A stretch of 64,000 nucleotides of DNA from Paraburkholderia sp. UYCP14C (GCF_004197395.1 NZ_SELS01000027.1:1-64000); one strand, 5' to 3'; shown: positions 6,993 through 16,921, counted from the first letter of the stretch. Notes: a model not told the origin generated them from the sequence alone. A program made the numbers and translations.

Positions 6993-8915
6993 TCAAACGA
7001 GATCGAGCCGCGCCCCCATCTCGACGACGCGATTCGGCGGCAGGCCGAGGTGAGCCGTCGCGTTCAGCTCGTTCTTGCGCAGCAGCGAGAACAGACTGAG
7101 CAGGACATAGCGTCCCGGACGCCGCTTCGTTTGCACCGACAGCGATTCGCGCCCGAGGTAAAACGTCGTCGTCATCGGCTCATAGGCCGTGCATCCCGAG
7201 TGCCGCAACGCCTGTTCGAGGAGTTGCGGCACGTCCAGCATTTCGAGGTAGCCGTAACGGCCGACGACGCGCACGAAGCCCAGGTCGAGACACTGCACCG
7301 TGAAGCGCTCGCCTGCGTCGACGCGCGGCGTTTCTTCGGTCAGCAAGGTCAGCAGCACCACCTGCTGATGCAGCACCTGATTGTGCTTCAGATGATGCAG
7401 CAGGGTAGTCGGCACCGAGTTGCCGGCGCCCATCAGAAATACGCCCGTACCATGCACGCGGTGCGGCGGCGACACCGCGAGACTTGCAACGAATGCGTCC
7501 AGCGGCAATTGCGTGTCCAGCCGGGCGCGAGTCAGCGCGCGCAGTCCGATCAGCCACGACGTCGAGACGAGAAAGGTCAGCGTACCGATGCTGAGCGGCA
7601 GCCAGCCGCCGTCGGCAAACTTCATCGCGTTAGCCGCGACGAACGCCACGTCCACCACCATGAAGATTCCGGCCACGAGCGCGACGCGCCAGATCGGCCA
7701 GTTCCAGCGCACGCGCGCGAAGGCGGCAAACAGCATGGTCGTGATCAACATCGTCGTCGATACGGCAATACCGAAAGCGGCCGCGAGGCTGTCCGAGGTG
7801 CGGAAGCCGAGCACCACCGCGATGGTCGCGACCATCAGCACCCAGTTCAGGCCCGGCAGATAGATCTGCCCCTCGGTGCTCGACGATGTGTGTTTGACTG
7901 TCACGCGCGGCGACAGGCCAAGTTGCGCCGCCTGACGAGTCAACGAGAACACCGCGGAAATCAGCGCCTGCGACGCGACGATGGTCGCCAGCGTGGCGAG
8001 CACCACCATCGGATACAGGCCCCAGGACGGCACCGTCGTGTAGAACGGGCGGGCCGCCGCGCTCGCATCGCGCAGCAGCAATGCGCCCTGACCCAGATAG
8101 TTGACGGTCAGCGCCGGTAACGCGAGCCCATACCATGCGAGACGAATCGGCCGCGCGCCGAAGTGGCCCATGTCGGCGTAGAGCGCTTCGCCGCCGGTCA
8201 GACACAACACGACGGCGCCCAACGCGACGAAGCCCTTGAAGCCGTTGTGCGCGAAGAACTCGATACCGTTCAGCGGATTGAACGCGGCGAGGATGGCCGG
8301 CGTCTGCACGAGCGACACCAGCCCTAATCCAAAGATGACGACGAACCAGACCGTGAGAATCGGACCGAACGCGACGCCCACGCGGCCGGATCCCAGAGGC
8401 TGCACCGCGAACAGCACCACCAGGATCACTACGGTGATCGGCACCGTGTAATGCGCGAAGGCGGGCGTCGCTACTTCGATCCCTTCGATCGCGCTTAGCA
8501 CCGAGATCGCGGGCGTGATGACGCCGTCGCCATACAGCATCGCGGTGCCGAACATCGCCATGAACACCCAGCGCAATGCGCCGGCGCGAGTGACGCGTCC
8601 GGTACGTTCACCGACCAGCAGCGCGAGCAGCGCGAGCAGTCCGCCTTCGCCGCGGTTGTCGGCCTGCATCAGCACCAGCACGTACTTGACGCTGACCATC
8701 AGCAGCAGCGACCACAGGAACAACGAGACGATCCCGATCACGTTGGCGTGGGTCGGCGCGACGCCGAGCGAACCGCCGAATGCAGCCTGCAATGCGTACA
8801 GCGGGCTCGTGCCGAGGTCGCCGAACACGATGCCGAGCGCGGAGAGTGCGAGTGCGGCCGTTCCAGTTGCGCGATGCGAGGACGGCGAAGCCTGCAGGGT
8901 TTGGCTGTTGTTCAT
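6993..8915 (-). CDS. kup: Kup potassium uptake permease
   Basis: A 640-aa protein, close to the 622 aa of E. coli Kup/TrkD. The N-terminal segment ALSALGIVFGDLGTSPLYAL is the family signature. About twelve membrane segments follow to roughly residue 440, then a C-terminal cytoplasmic domain of about 200 residues ending RVVEMGARLDLV. Kup imports potassium with protons and serves under acid or low-sodium conditions. The ATG at 8915 has no clear ribosome binding site on the minus strand. The gene stands alone between the island and the DUF2827 array. Confidence 0.95.
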   Translation of the reverse strand: MNNSQTLQASPSSHRATGTAALALSALGIVFGDLGTSPLYALQAAFGGSLGVAPTHANVIGIVSLFLWSLLLMVSVKYVLVLMQADNRGEGGLLALLALLVGERTGRVTRAGALRWVFMAMFGTAMLYGDGVITPAISVLSAIEGIEVATPAFAHYTVPITVVILVVLFAVQPLGSGRVGVAFGPILTVWFVVIFGLGLVSLVQTPAILAAFNPLNGIEFFAHNGFKGFVALGAVVLCLTGGEALYADMGHFGARPIRLAWYGLALPALTVNYLGQGALLLRDASAAARPFYTTVPSWGLYPMVVLATLATIVASQALISAVFSLTRQAAQLGLSPRVTVKHTSSSTEGQIYLPGLNWVLMVATIAVVLGFRTSDSLAAAFGIAVSTTMLITTMLFAAFARVRWNWPIWRVALVAGIFMVVDVAFVAANAMKFADGGWLPLSIGTLTFLVSTSWLIGLRALTRARLDTQLPLDAFVASLAVSPPHRVHGTGVFLMGAGNSVPTTLLHHLKHNQVLHQQVVLLTLLTEETPRVDAGERFTVQCLDLGFVRVVGRYGYLEMLDVPQLLEQALRHSGCTAYEPMTTTFYLGRESLSVQTKRRPGRYVLLSLFSLLRKNELNATAHLGLPPNRVVEMGARLDLV

Positions 8916-9783
8916 GGGTTATTCATATCCGGAGGATGAGGTCGGCAGGCGAGGGGCGATGGTATCGACAGTATGTTGCCGTGTCGATTGCGATTCTTTG
9001 AATCCCATGAGTCGGATTGACGATCGAGCGTACTCTCCCGGGGTGGTCGTGCGTTGGTATTCGATGCGTTGCTGCGCGTACCATGCAATGAATCGGGCAG
9101 GTTCGCAATGACGGTTAACCCAAGTCAAACGGGGCTGCGCGGCGGCCGAGCCAATGATCTCATTCGTCCTGCGTAGACCTGATGAAAGCCTTGGGTAACA
9201 AGCCGGCTCGATGCGTAAGGCGAATGTTCGAAAAATGAAAGAAGGCTTCAACTGCGCGCGTAGGTTGGGGCCTGACTTCAGACGAAGCACTTCTTTGATT
9301 CAACGATATGCACAAGCGCCAACTGCCCAACGTTGTCGACTTGCCTTGGTGCGTCGATCGCGTGTCGGTTCGTCGTCGCGCGATCCGACTGGATTATCAG
9401 TATTCCTGCTGATATTCATCGAGTGTCGTACTGACGAGCGTCGCCGCACGCGCGATCGGCGCGGCGAGCGGCGACGCGCTCAACGGCAGCCGGCACGTTC
9501 AGTTCGAAAGACAATTCGGCACTTTGTTCACATTAGTTCACATCCACGCAAGCATTGTCGAATACACTGCTCGTGCTGCGGCAAATGTTGCGTGAACTCA
9601 GGTCGTGCAGCCGAATGTCGCGGTTCGCGAGCAGCGGCTGCGCACATGTTGCGATGGCGAATGCGTTGGCGCCAGTGCTCGCGTCAGCGGCTACACCATC
9701 GTCAAGTTCAGAAGCAAGGCGGGCTCTTGTGAAAGCAAGGCTCGCTTGGACGCTGTTTAACAATTGTTGGTGCTGACCTGAAC
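8916..9783. other. Long intergenic region between kup and DUF2827 genes
   Basis: About 870 bp separate two divergent genes. The open frames here (for example 8919-9290 minus and 9211-9732 plus) show no family resemblance and lack convincing starts. A short palindrome AACAATTGTT lies at 9757-9766, just before the first DUF2827 gene. Promoters for kup and for the DUF2827 operon must lie here. No RNA gene was recognised. Confidence 0.4.
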
Positions 9784-10953
9784 ATGCGTATTGCGATTTC
9801 CGTCGTCACTCATGCCGGCCAGAACATCTGGCAGAACGGTCTGGGGCAGAACGTCATCTTTCTCGCCGAACTTTTTCAACGTCTGTCTTTCGTCCAATCG
9901 GTCGTCCTGATCGATGTCGGCGACCAGTTCGCGATGCCGCCGCAGGTCGACACGAACGCGAAAGCGCTGAACGTGATCAAGACCGCCGATGCGACCGATC
10001 AGGTCGACGTGATCGTCGAGATGGGCGGCGCGCTCGACGTTCAGTGGCTCGATCTGATGCGCGCGCGCGGCAAGAAGGTCGTATTCCATTGCTGCGGGCA
10101 GCCGTTCGTCGGCTTGGCCGAGCCGGCCGTGTTCAACAAGCCGACGCATGCGTCGCGCCCTGATCGCTGCGACGAAGTCTGGCATCTGCCGAAAGACGCG
10201 GCATTCGCGCCGATGCTGCGGGTATTGCACCGCTGCGACGTCCATCAGACGCCTTTCATCTGGCATCCGCAATTCATCGAGCGGCGCATCCAGGAGGTCG
10301 TGGACCTCTCGGGGCTGCGCTACGGTTTTCAGGCCGGCGCCCGGGCGAACGACGCGGCCACGGATGCCGCGCGCGGTCTGCGCGTCGCGATCTTCGAGCC
10401 GAACATCTCGGTCGTGAAGACGTCGAGCATACCGATGCTGGTCTGCGAGGAAGCCTACCGCGCCGATCCCGCCTCGGTGCGCATGATGCACGTACTGAAT
10501 ACGCTGCACATGAAGGACCACGCGACCATGCTGCACTTCGCGAACTCGATGAATCTGGTGCGCGAACACAAGGCGGTGTTTCACGGGCGTCACGATATCG
10601 TCGGCTTCATGGTGCAGCATGCGGATGCGGTGGTGTCGCATCAGTGGCGCAACGAGCAGAACTACAGTTACCTCGACGCGCTGTATGGCGACTATCCGCT
10701 GATCCACAACTCCGCGTGGCTGAAGGAGGCGGGCTACTACTATCCGGCCTTCGAAATCCGTCAGGGGGCCGCGCAACTGCGGCTCGCGGTCGATCGGCAC
10801 GCGGCGCAACTCAACGACTATCGCGCGCGCACCCAGCGGGTATTCCACGCGGTCGATGCATTTGCGCAGCACAACCTCGATGCCTATGCGGCACGGCTGC
10901 TGCATCTGTGTCGCGACGCGAATTTCCTTGCCAACCGCCCGAGCCGTTCATGA
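9784..10953 (+). CDS. DUF2827 family protein, copy 1 (putative glycosyltransferase-like)
   Basis: A 389-aa protein, first of three tandem paralogues. Features shared by all copies: an N-terminal GxSVxxxxGxNxWxNGxxQN-type start (here ISVVTHAGQNIWQNGLGQN), a central IFEPNISVVKTSSIPML motif, and a C-terminal VSHQWRNEQNYSYLDALYG, followed by DYPLIHNSAWLKEAGYYYP. The last block resembles the donor-binding half of GT-B glycosyltransferases, with an E/Q-N pair followed by a LIHNS loop. It is annotated in Burkholderia only as DUF2827, so enzyme activity is inference. No signal peptide or membrane segment. The stop overlaps the next start as ATGA. Confidence 0.85.
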   Translation: MRIAISVVTHAGQNIWQNGLGQNVIFLAELFQRLSFVQSVVLIDVGDQFAMPPQVDTNAKALNVIKTADATDQVDVIVEMGGALDVQWLDLMRARGKKVVFHCCGQPFVGLAEPAVFNKPTHASRPDRCDEVWHLPKDAAFAPMLRVLHRCDVHQTPFIWHPQFIERRIQEVVDLSGLRYGFQAGARANDAATDAARGLRVAIFEPNISVVKTSSIPMLVCEEAYRADPASVRMMHVLNTLHMKDHATMLHFANSMNLVREHKAVFHGRHDIVGFMVQHADAVVSHQWRNEQNYSYLDALYGDYPLIHNSAWLKEAGYYYPAFEIRQGAAQLRLAVDRHAAQLNDYRARTQRVFHAVDAFAQHNLDAYAARLLHLCRDANFLANRPSRS

Positions 10954-12104
10954 ACACTGCAACCAGTCCATTAGCCGGCGGCCGCAAACTGCGGGTCGGC
11001 GTGTCGATTTTTGTGCGCAAAGGCGAGCAGTCGGTGTGGGAGAACGGCATTTACCAGAACTGCATTTTTCTGGTGATGCTGCTGATGCGCTCGCCGCTCG
11101 TCGAGGCGACTTATCTGGTGGCCGGCGGCGGCGACGGCGGACCTGCCGACGCGACGAAGTTTCTCGCCGATTCGCCAGTACCGCTGATCGACATGAACGA
11201 AGCGGCGGCGACGCTCGACCTGATGATCGAAATGAGCGCGCAACTGTCGCACGAATGGGTCGTCGCGTTTCGGGAGCGCGGCGGCAAGATCGTGTCGATG
11301 CGGGTCGGCAACGACTATGTGATCGACATCGAACGCATGGTGTTCGACAAATCACATGGACTATTGATTACCGGCGCACCGTATCACGAGATCTGGACGC
11401 TGCCCGAGTACGAGGTGAGTTGCGCGCCGTATTTCGAGAGCCTGTTCCGCTGCCCGGTGCGTCTGATGCCGCATCTGTGGAGCCCGATGGTGCTCGATCG
11501 CGAAGCCGCGAATTTGCCGCAAGACCGGCCCTTCGGTTATCGGCCCGGCCGCAGGCGTTGGCGCGCGGGTATCTTCGAGCCGAACATCTGCATGGTGAAG
11601 ACGAGCTATATTCCGCTGCTGGCCTGCGAAGCCGCGCATCGCGACAACCCGGACATGCTCGATCACGTGTTCGCGTACAACACGTTTCATCTGAAGGAGC
11701 ACGTGAGCTTCAACGGCTTCGCGCGCAGCCTCGATATCGTGCATCACGGTCTCGCGTCGTTCGAGGGGCGGTTTCCGTTTTGTCAGGTGGTGGCCGGCGA
11801 CGTCGATGTGATCGTCAGCCATCAGTGGGAAAACGCGCAGAACTATGTGTACTACGAGGCACTGTATGGCGGCTATCCGCTGATCCACAACTCGCATCTG
11901 ATCGGCGCTTGCGGGTATCGCTATCACGACTTCGATTGCGAAGAGGGGGGTCGCGCGTTGCAACTCGCGTATGCGGAGCATGACGCGAATCTCGCTGCCT
12001 ACCAGCGCACCGCGAATGCGTTCATTGCACAACTGGATCCCGAAAGCGATGCCAACGTCGGCAGCTATACCCAGGCGATCGCCGCGCTTTTCGAAAACAG
12101 TTAA
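10950..12104 (+). CDS. DUF2827 family protein, copy 2
   Basis: A 384-aa paralogue of the preceding gene, with its start overlapping that gene's stop (ATGA at 10950-10953), which indicates translational coupling. The same blocks are present: VWENGIYQNCIFLVMLL near the N-terminus, GIFEPNICMVKTSYIPLLAC in the middle, and SHQWENAQNYVYYEALYGGY then PLIHNSHLIGACGYRYHDFD at the end. A longer frame upstream (from 10644) is only the read-through of an overlapping frame of copy 1. The product is probably cytoplasmic. The function may be glycan transfer in a surface polysaccharide or glycoprotein pathway, by analogy with GT-B proteins. Confidence 0.85.
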   Translation: MNTATSPLAGGRKLRVGVSIFVRKGEQSVWENGIYQNCIFLVMLLMRSPLVEATYLVAGGGDGGPADATKFLADSPVPLIDMNEAAATLDLMIEMSAQLSHEWVVAFRERGGKIVSMRVGNDYVIDIERMVFDKSHGLLITGAPYHEIWTLPEYEVSCAPYFESLFRCPVRLMPHLWSPMVLDREAANLPQDRPFGYRPGRRRWRAGIFEPNICMVKTSYIPLLACEAAHRDNPDMLDHVFAYNTFHLKEHVSFNGFARSLDIVHHGLASFEGRFPFCQVVAGDVDVIVSHQWENAQNYVYYEALYGGYPLIHNSHLIGACGYRYHDFDCEEGGRALQLAYAEHDANLAAYQRTANAFIAQLDPESDANVGSYTQAIAALFENS

Positions 12105-12181
12105 AGCCCGTGTAAGGGCAGCATGCAGATAGCACCACGAGATTCAGCACCCTGTCGGTGCGAAACTGGAAATTTCAGATC

Positions 12182-13309
12182 ATGAGCGGGTTGCGTATCG
12201 GCATCACCATCGGTTTGCATCAACCGAATGAAACGCTGTGGAATAACGGCATCAAACAGAACGCCGCGTTTCTTGCCGATGCATTGCGCCATTGTCCGAA
12301 CGTGACGTCGGTGACGCTCGTCAATACGACCGCGGTGCCGATCACCCCCGCATTGCCGTGGGACCAGACGCGTTTTCCGACGCTGACGTTCGATGCCGCG
12401 AAAGATGCGCTCGACGTGCTGATCGAACTGGGCGGTCAGATCAACGCGGAACAGACCGACTATCTGAAGCAACGCGGCGTGCGGATCGTGTCGTATTGCT
12501 GCGGATTCGAATACATCCACGCGATGGAATCGGTGCTGTTCCGCAAGCCGGCGTGGGGCGGGAACCTGTTCGTCAATCAGCGCTACGACGATATCTGGAT
12601 GATCCCGCAGGTCGACCATATCAGCCGCTCGTATTTCGAGGTGCTGCGCCGGCAAACCGCGCGTGTCGTGCCGTTCATCTGGAGTCCAATGTTTCTGGAC
12701 GAGCGGGTCAGGAGCCTGCCGGGCGGTGGGATCTATCAGCCGCACGGCGGCGCGAAGCGGCTCTCCGTGATGGAGCCGAATATCAACGTCGTGAAGTTCT
12801 GTTTCTATCCGACGCTGATCGCGGAACTGGTGTACCGCCAGCGGGCGGATAGCGTCGCGCTGCTGCAGGTCACGAACGCAGAGAGTATCGCGCGTGAAAG
12901 CAAGGAATTCATCGCGCTGATGAACCAGCTCGATATCGTGCGTAATCAGAAGGCGGTATTCCTCGGACGACACGAAACGCCGGTGTTTCTGGCCGAGAAC
13001 ACGGACATCGTGATCTCGCATCAACTGGAAAACCCGCTCAATTACTTCTACCTGGAAGTATGTTGGCAGGGCTATCCGCTGGTGCACAACGCGTATCTGT
13101 GCGCGGACCTCGGTTACTACTATCGGGACAACGACGTCGAAGAAGGTGCGCGTCGGACCATCGAGGCGATGGACCGCCACGACGCGCATACGTCGTGGTA
13201 CCGCGAGAAGCAGCGCACGGAGATCGCGCGCTACCTGCCGGATAACCGTCAGCTGGTTGCCACCTACGCGGCGCTGCTCGACGATCTGATCGCCCGAGCG
13301 CCGCGGTAG
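12182..13309 (+). CDS. DUF2827 family protein, copy 3
   Basis: A 375-aa paralogue 77 bp after copy 2. ATG 12182 is chosen because MSGLRIGITIGLHQPNETLW matches the N-termini of the other copies; a GTG at 12158 would add eight residues. Conserved blocks are NNGIKQNAAFLADAL, VMEPNINVVKFCFYPTL and ISHQLENPLNYFYLEVCWQG followed by YPLVHNAYLCADLGYYYRDN. Copies 1-3 clearly share one fold but have diverged, so they may add different sugars or act on different acceptors. The stop lies 75 bp from the convergent amidohydrolase gene. Confidence 0.85.
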   Translation: MSGLRIGITIGLHQPNETLWNNGIKQNAAFLADALRHCPNVTSVTLVNTTAVPITPALPWDQTRFPTLTFDAAKDALDVLIELGGQINAEQTDYLKQRGVRIVSYCCGFEYIHAMESVLFRKPAWGGNLFVNQRYDDIWMIPQVDHISRSYFEVLRRQTARVVPFIWSPMFLDERVRSLPGGGIYQPHGGAKRLSVMEPNINVVKFCFYPTLIAELVYRQRADSVALLQVTNAESIARESKEFIALMNQLDIVRNQKAVFLGRHETPVFLAENTDIVISHQLENPLNYFYLEVCWQGYPLVHNAYLCADLGYYYRDNDVEEGARRTIEAMDRHDAHTSWYREKQRTEIARYLPDNRQLVATYAALLDDLIARAPR

Positions 13310-13384
13310 TCGTCGCGCACGACGCAAGAATCGAGGTGCCCGTGTGTCCGGCGCATCATGTCCCCGCATTCGCCGCGACGTGGC

Positions 13385-14365
13385 TCAGAACCCGAACACC
13401 CGCAGCGCGTTGTTGCCGCGGATCGCGTCGCATTGCTCCTTCGGCAAACGGGCGGTGTTGGCGAACGCGCCGCGAATGTCGTACACCTGGTGCGGCCAGT
13501 CGGTGCCGAACATCACGCGATCCGCACCGACCACCGATACGAGAAAGTCGAACGACGCCGGGCCGTACGTGATGCAGTCGTAGTAAATATGGCGCAGATA
13601 ATCGATCGGCTTGCGCTTCATCTTGCGACGCTGCGGGATCTCGACCTCGTTGCCTTTTTCGAAGCGGCCGGCGAGGTAAGGCAACGCGCCGCCCGCATGC
13701 GACGCGATGATCTTCAGATTCGGATACTGATCGAAGAAGCCTTCGAAGATCATCCGCGTGATGGCGAGCGTCGTGTCGAACATGAAGCCGACTGCCCAGC
13801 TCAGATCGAACTTCGTCATGTCCATCAGATCGACGCCGGGAGGATCGGTCGGATGCACGAGCACCGGCAGCGCGCGACGGTCGATCTCGGCCCAGATCGG
13901 CGCGAACATCGGATCGGTGAGGCTGCGTCCCGCGATGTTCGCGAGGACCATCACACCGCTTGCGCCGTTATCGCAGGTGCGGCGCAATTCTTCGAGCGCC
14001 GCTTCGGGATACTCCCACGGCAACGACGTGAACCAGCGGATGCGTCCGGGATATTTGGCCTGCGCTTCGGCGAGCGTGTCATTCGATTCGCGCGCGGCGA
14101 GACAACTGGTTGCCTGATCGCCCCAGTACACGTTCGGGCAGGTCAGCGACACGACGGAAATATCGATGCCCGATTCATCCATCTGGCGAATCCGCATGTC
14201 GAAATCGAAGTGGCCTTTTTGCGGAATCACGACCGGCGTGTTGCCGCGAAACACTTCCTGCTGACCGTCGGGGCGCGTCTGGATGTTGTACGCACCGCCA
14301 CGCTGCCGTAGCAGCTCGAGCCATTTGTGCGTGAAGATGTGCGTATGAACGTCAATCACAGGCAT
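13385..14365 (-). CDS. Amidohydrolase-2 family protein (ACMSD-like decarboxylase/hydrolase)
   Basis: A 326-aa metal-dependent hydrolase of the amidohydrolase-2 family, which includes aminocarboxymuconate-semialdehyde decarboxylase. MPVIDVHTHIFTHKW gives the metal-binding HxH at residues 7-9. ASHAGGALPYLAGR supplies the conserved His, and MFGTDWPHQ the catalytic Asp. The length fits ACMSD-type enzymes (about 330 aa). It lies upstream of, and in the same direction as, an MHS transporter, which in turn is divergent from a LysR regulator. This suggests a small module for uptake and breakdown of an aromatic or carboxylic acid. The substrate cannot be read from sequence. Confidence 0.85.
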   Translation of the reverse strand: MPVIDVHTHIFTHKWLELLRQRGGAYNIQTRPDGQQEVFRGNTPVVIPQKGHFDFDMRIRQMDESGIDISVVSLTCPNVYWGDQATSCLAARESNDTLAEAQAKYPGRIRWFTSLPWEYPEAALEELRRTCDNGASGVMVLANIAGRSLTDPMFAPIWAEIDRRALPVLVHPTDPPGVDLMDMTKFDLSWAVGFMFDTTLAITRMIFEGFFDQYPNLKIIASHAGGALPYLAGRFEKGNEVEIPQRRKMKRKPIDYLRHIYYDCITYGPASFDFLVSVVGADRVMFGTDWPHQVYDIRGAFANTARLPKEQCDAIRGNNALRVFGF

Positions 14366-14489
14366 GCGGGATCTCCGAAAGAAAGAGTGATCGAATGAAG
14401 GCGCGGCGTGCGTCTTCAGTGGCGGGCGATCGATTCGAGCTACCGATCGATTCAGATCGCCCCTGCGGGTGAGGTGAAAACGGAGCTGG

Positions 14490-15773
14490 CTACTGGGCGG
14501 CGAATTCGTTCATCGGCGCCGCGCGGCGCTTCAGCATGAACGCACCGACCAGGCCGAGCGCGAAGAACACCGCGCAGAAATGTGCGGGCATCATGTTGTT
14601 GCCGCTCACGTGCAGCAGCCACGTGAGCACCATCGGCGAGAAGCCGCCGAAGACGGCTGCGCCGATGTTGTACGAGATCGCGAGGCCGGTCGAGCGGACT
14701 TCGGTCGGGAACAGGCCGGCGAGCGCGGTCGGAATCGGCGCGTTCGATGCGCTGATCAGCAGCGCGAAGCCGAGCTCGACCGTCATGATCGACGCGAACG
14801 ACGGCGCGCTGACGATCCAGTAGTAAGCGGGGTATAGCACGACGAGAAACAGCACCAGCGCGACGCGAATCATGCGTTCGCCGCCGATGCGATCCGCCAG
14901 ATGACCGAACAGCGGGATCGTCACCACGCGCAGCAGCACGCTTGCAAGCAGCACGGAAAACGGCAGCGTCATCGGCATGTGAAGGTTCTGCACCGCGTAG
15001 ATCGGCAGATACGTGATGATCACGTAAGCCATCACGTTGAGCGCGGCGGACAGCGCTGTGGCGACGAACAGTTCGCGCGGATAGTGCGCGACGACCTGCG
15101 AGAACGGCACCTTCACACGCGGGCCCAGCTTCTGGAACGCCTCGGTTTCGGGCAGATTGCGGCGAATATAAAAGCCGACCGGGCCGATCAGCAGACCGAG
15201 CAGGAACGGAATGCGCCACGCCCACGACTCGAGCGCCTCGTGCGTGAACAGATGCGTGAGCGCGCTGCCCATCGCGACCGCGAGCGACGCGCCCAGGGCC
15301 TGCGCGAACATCTGCCAGCTGCCATACAGATTGCGCCGCGCTTTCGGTGCGTATTCGATCAACATCGCGGTCGCGGTGCCGAACTCGCCGCCGGCCGAGA
15401 TGCCCTGCAACAGGCGCGCGCACAGCACGATCGCCGGTGCGATCAGGCCGATCTGGTGAAAGCCGGGGGTGAGTGCGATCATCGCGGCGGCGACCGTCAT
15501 CATCGCGATGACGAGCGTGAGGCCGGCCTTGCGGCCTTTGCGGTCCGCGTACATGCCCAGCAGAATGCCGCCGAGCGGCCGCACCACGAAGCCCGCGCCA
15601 AACGTCGCGGTGGTGAGCATCAACGCGGCGTATTCGCTGTCGCTCGGGAAGAACTGCTTCGCGATGATGATCGACAGAAAGCCGAACACCACGAAGTCGT
15701 ACCACTCGAGCACATTGCCGAGCGTCGACGCCATTGCGCCGACCCAGCGTTTGCGCGAATCGATTGCTGTCAC
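14490..15773 (-). CDS. MFS transporter, metabolite:H+ symporter (MHS) family
   Basis: A 427-aa permease with twelve expected membrane segments. The N-terminal ASTLGNVLEWYDFVVFGFLS is the MHS signature found in ProP, KgtP and ShiA. FGAGFVVRPLGGILLGMYAD with RKGRKAGL is the conserved loop 2-3 motif. GTG 15773 is chosen because AGGAGA lies about 7 nt upstream; the longer frame to 15842 has no such site. It probably imports an organic acid by proton symport. It is 124 bp downstream of the amidohydrolase start, in the same direction, and divergent from the LysR gene. Confidence 0.85.
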   Translation of the reverse strand: MTAIDSRKRWVGAMASTLGNVLEWYDFVVFGFLSIIIAKQFFPSDSEYAALMLTTATFGAGFVVRPLGGILLGMYADRKGRKAGLTLVIAMMTVAAAMIALTPGFHQIGLIAPAIVLCARLLQGISAGGEFGTATAMLIEYAPKARRNLYGSWQMFAQALGASLAVAMGSALTHLFTHEALESWAWRIPFLLGLLIGPVGFYIRRNLPETEAFQKLGPRVKVPFSQVVAHYPRELFVATALSAALNVMAYVIITYLPIYAVQNLHMPMTLPFSVLLASVLLRVVTIPLFGHLADRIGGERMIRVALVLFLVVLYPAYYWIVSAPSFASIMTVELGFALLISASNAPIPTALAGLFPTEVRSTGLAISYNIGAAVFGGFSPMVLTWLLHVSGNNMMPAHFCAVFFALGLVGAFMLKRRAAPMNEFAAQ

Positions 15774-15898
15774 GACTGTCTCCTGTCGTTTTTTGAACGG
15801 CTGTGTGCTGCGTAGGAAGGCAATGTAGGGTACTGTCCGCATGAAAACAATCGAACAAAATCAATGGCTCCATAAAGTAACTTTATGATTCAGCTTTC

Positions 15899-16801
15899 AT
15901 GACTCCAACCATCAAGCAGTTGCGCGCGTTCGCGCTCGTCTGCCGCTTCGGCGTGCTGACGCGCGCGGCCGACGAAATGTTCATCACCCAGCCCGCGGTC
16001 AGCGTATTGATCCGGCAAATGGAAGAGGCGCTCGGCCTGCGTCTGTTCGACCGTACGTCGCGCTCGCTGCGGCCGACCGTGGCCGCGCACGAAATCCTGC
16101 CGACCGTCGAGCGGATGCTGCGCGATCTCGAGTCGATCCAGTCGAGCGTGAAGGAACTGGCCGGGCGCGAGCGCGGTCAGTTGCGCTTCGCGGCGACGCC
16201 GTCGATCGCGGCGGCGATCGTGCCGAAACTGCTCGCCGAATATCGCGCGCTGTACCCGAACATCGAGGTCTCGGTCGACGACGCCGCTCCCGATCGCCTG
16301 ACCGCGTCGACGCTGACGGGCGACGTCGAGTTCGGCATCGGCACGATCAGCGAGCGGCCCGAAGGCATCACGCTGCAATGCCTCGCGCGCGACAACCTGT
16401 GCGCGATTTGCCGAAAGGATTCGTCGCTCGCGAAGAAGCGGCGCGTGAGCTGGAAGGATGCGCTGCAGTATCCGTGGATCGGCATCAAGTCGACGAGCGG
16501 CATCCGCAAGCTGATCGACGAAACACTGTTCACGCTCGGCGCGCGCAAAGCGGTCGAGTACGAGGTGTCTTATATGACGACTGGGCTCTCGATGGTGCAG
16601 GCCGGTCTCGGGATCGCGGTTTTTCCGGGCATTCTGCTCGGCTCGTTTCCGCATCGCGATCTGGTCGCGCGCAGGCTCGAAGCGCCGCTCGTCACGCGCG
16701 ACGTGAATCTGATCCGACGCGCCGAGCATTCGCTGTCGCCGGCGGCCGAGTCTTTCATCGAGCTTTGGTACAAACGTATCGGCAAGCCGGCCGAGCTGTA
16801 G
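15899..16801 (+). CDS. LysR family transcriptional regulator
   Basis: A 300-aa LysR protein: an N-terminal winged helix-turn-helix (MTPTIKQLRAFALVCRFGVL ... FITQPAVSVLIRQMEEALG, residues 1-60), a linker helix, and a periplasmic-binding-protein-like effector domain from about residue 92. It is divergent from the MHS transporter/amidohydrolase pair across 125 bp, the usual arrangement of a LysR activator and its target. The interval 15774-15898 therefore probably holds both promoters and the binding site. The inducer is likely the transported substrate or an intermediate of its breakdown. Confidence 0.9.
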   Translation: MTPTIKQLRAFALVCRFGVLTRAADEMFITQPAVSVLIRQMEEALGLRLFDRTSRSLRPTVAAHEILPTVERMLRDLESIQSSVKELAGRERGQLRFAATPSIAAAIVPKLLAEYRALYPNIEVSVDDAAPDRLTASTLTGDVEFGIGTISERPEGITLQCLARDNLCAICRKDSSLAKKRRVSWKDALQYPWIGIKSTSGIRKLIDETLFTLGARKAVEYEVSYMTTGLSMVQAGLGIAVFPGILLGSFPHRDLVARRLEAPLVTRDVNLIRRAEHSLSPAAESFIELWYKRIGKPAEL

Positions 16802-16828
16802 CGCGCCGCGGTTGCGCGCGACCTGTCG

Positions 16829-16848
16829 TACTGTATGAATATACAGTA
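16829..16848. promoter_or_regulatory. LexA box (SOS box), near-consensus
   Basis: The 20-bp TACTGTATGAATATACAGTA has the CTGT-N8-ACAG core and matches the E. coli LexA consensus (TACTGTATATATATACAGTA) at 18 of 20 positions by eye. It lies 28 bp after the LysR stop and 73 bp before the thpR start. It therefore most likely controls thpR, or a short transcript starting at its edge. Binding is inferred from sequence. Confidence 0.75.
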
Positions 16849-16921
16849 TCATGGCCGCAATGGACCGCACGTGCGGCGGCGTGCGAATCGGCGGAATGAA
16901 TCAGCGAGGGGACGAGGCGCG

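Noticed and set aside
7420-7863. Plus-strand frame inside kup
   Set aside because: Antisense shadow of a well-supported transporter gene.
8919-9290. 123-aa minus-strand frame just before kup
   Set aside because: It ends next to the kup start but has no ribosome binding site and no recognisable domain.
9211-9732. 173-aa plus-strand frame
   Set aside because: Arg/Cys-rich translation typical of an out-of-frame GC-rich read; no family likeness.
14901-15815. 304-aa plus-strand frame opposite the MHS transporter
   Set aside because: His/Arg-rich antisense translation, no domain; the transporter is the real gene.
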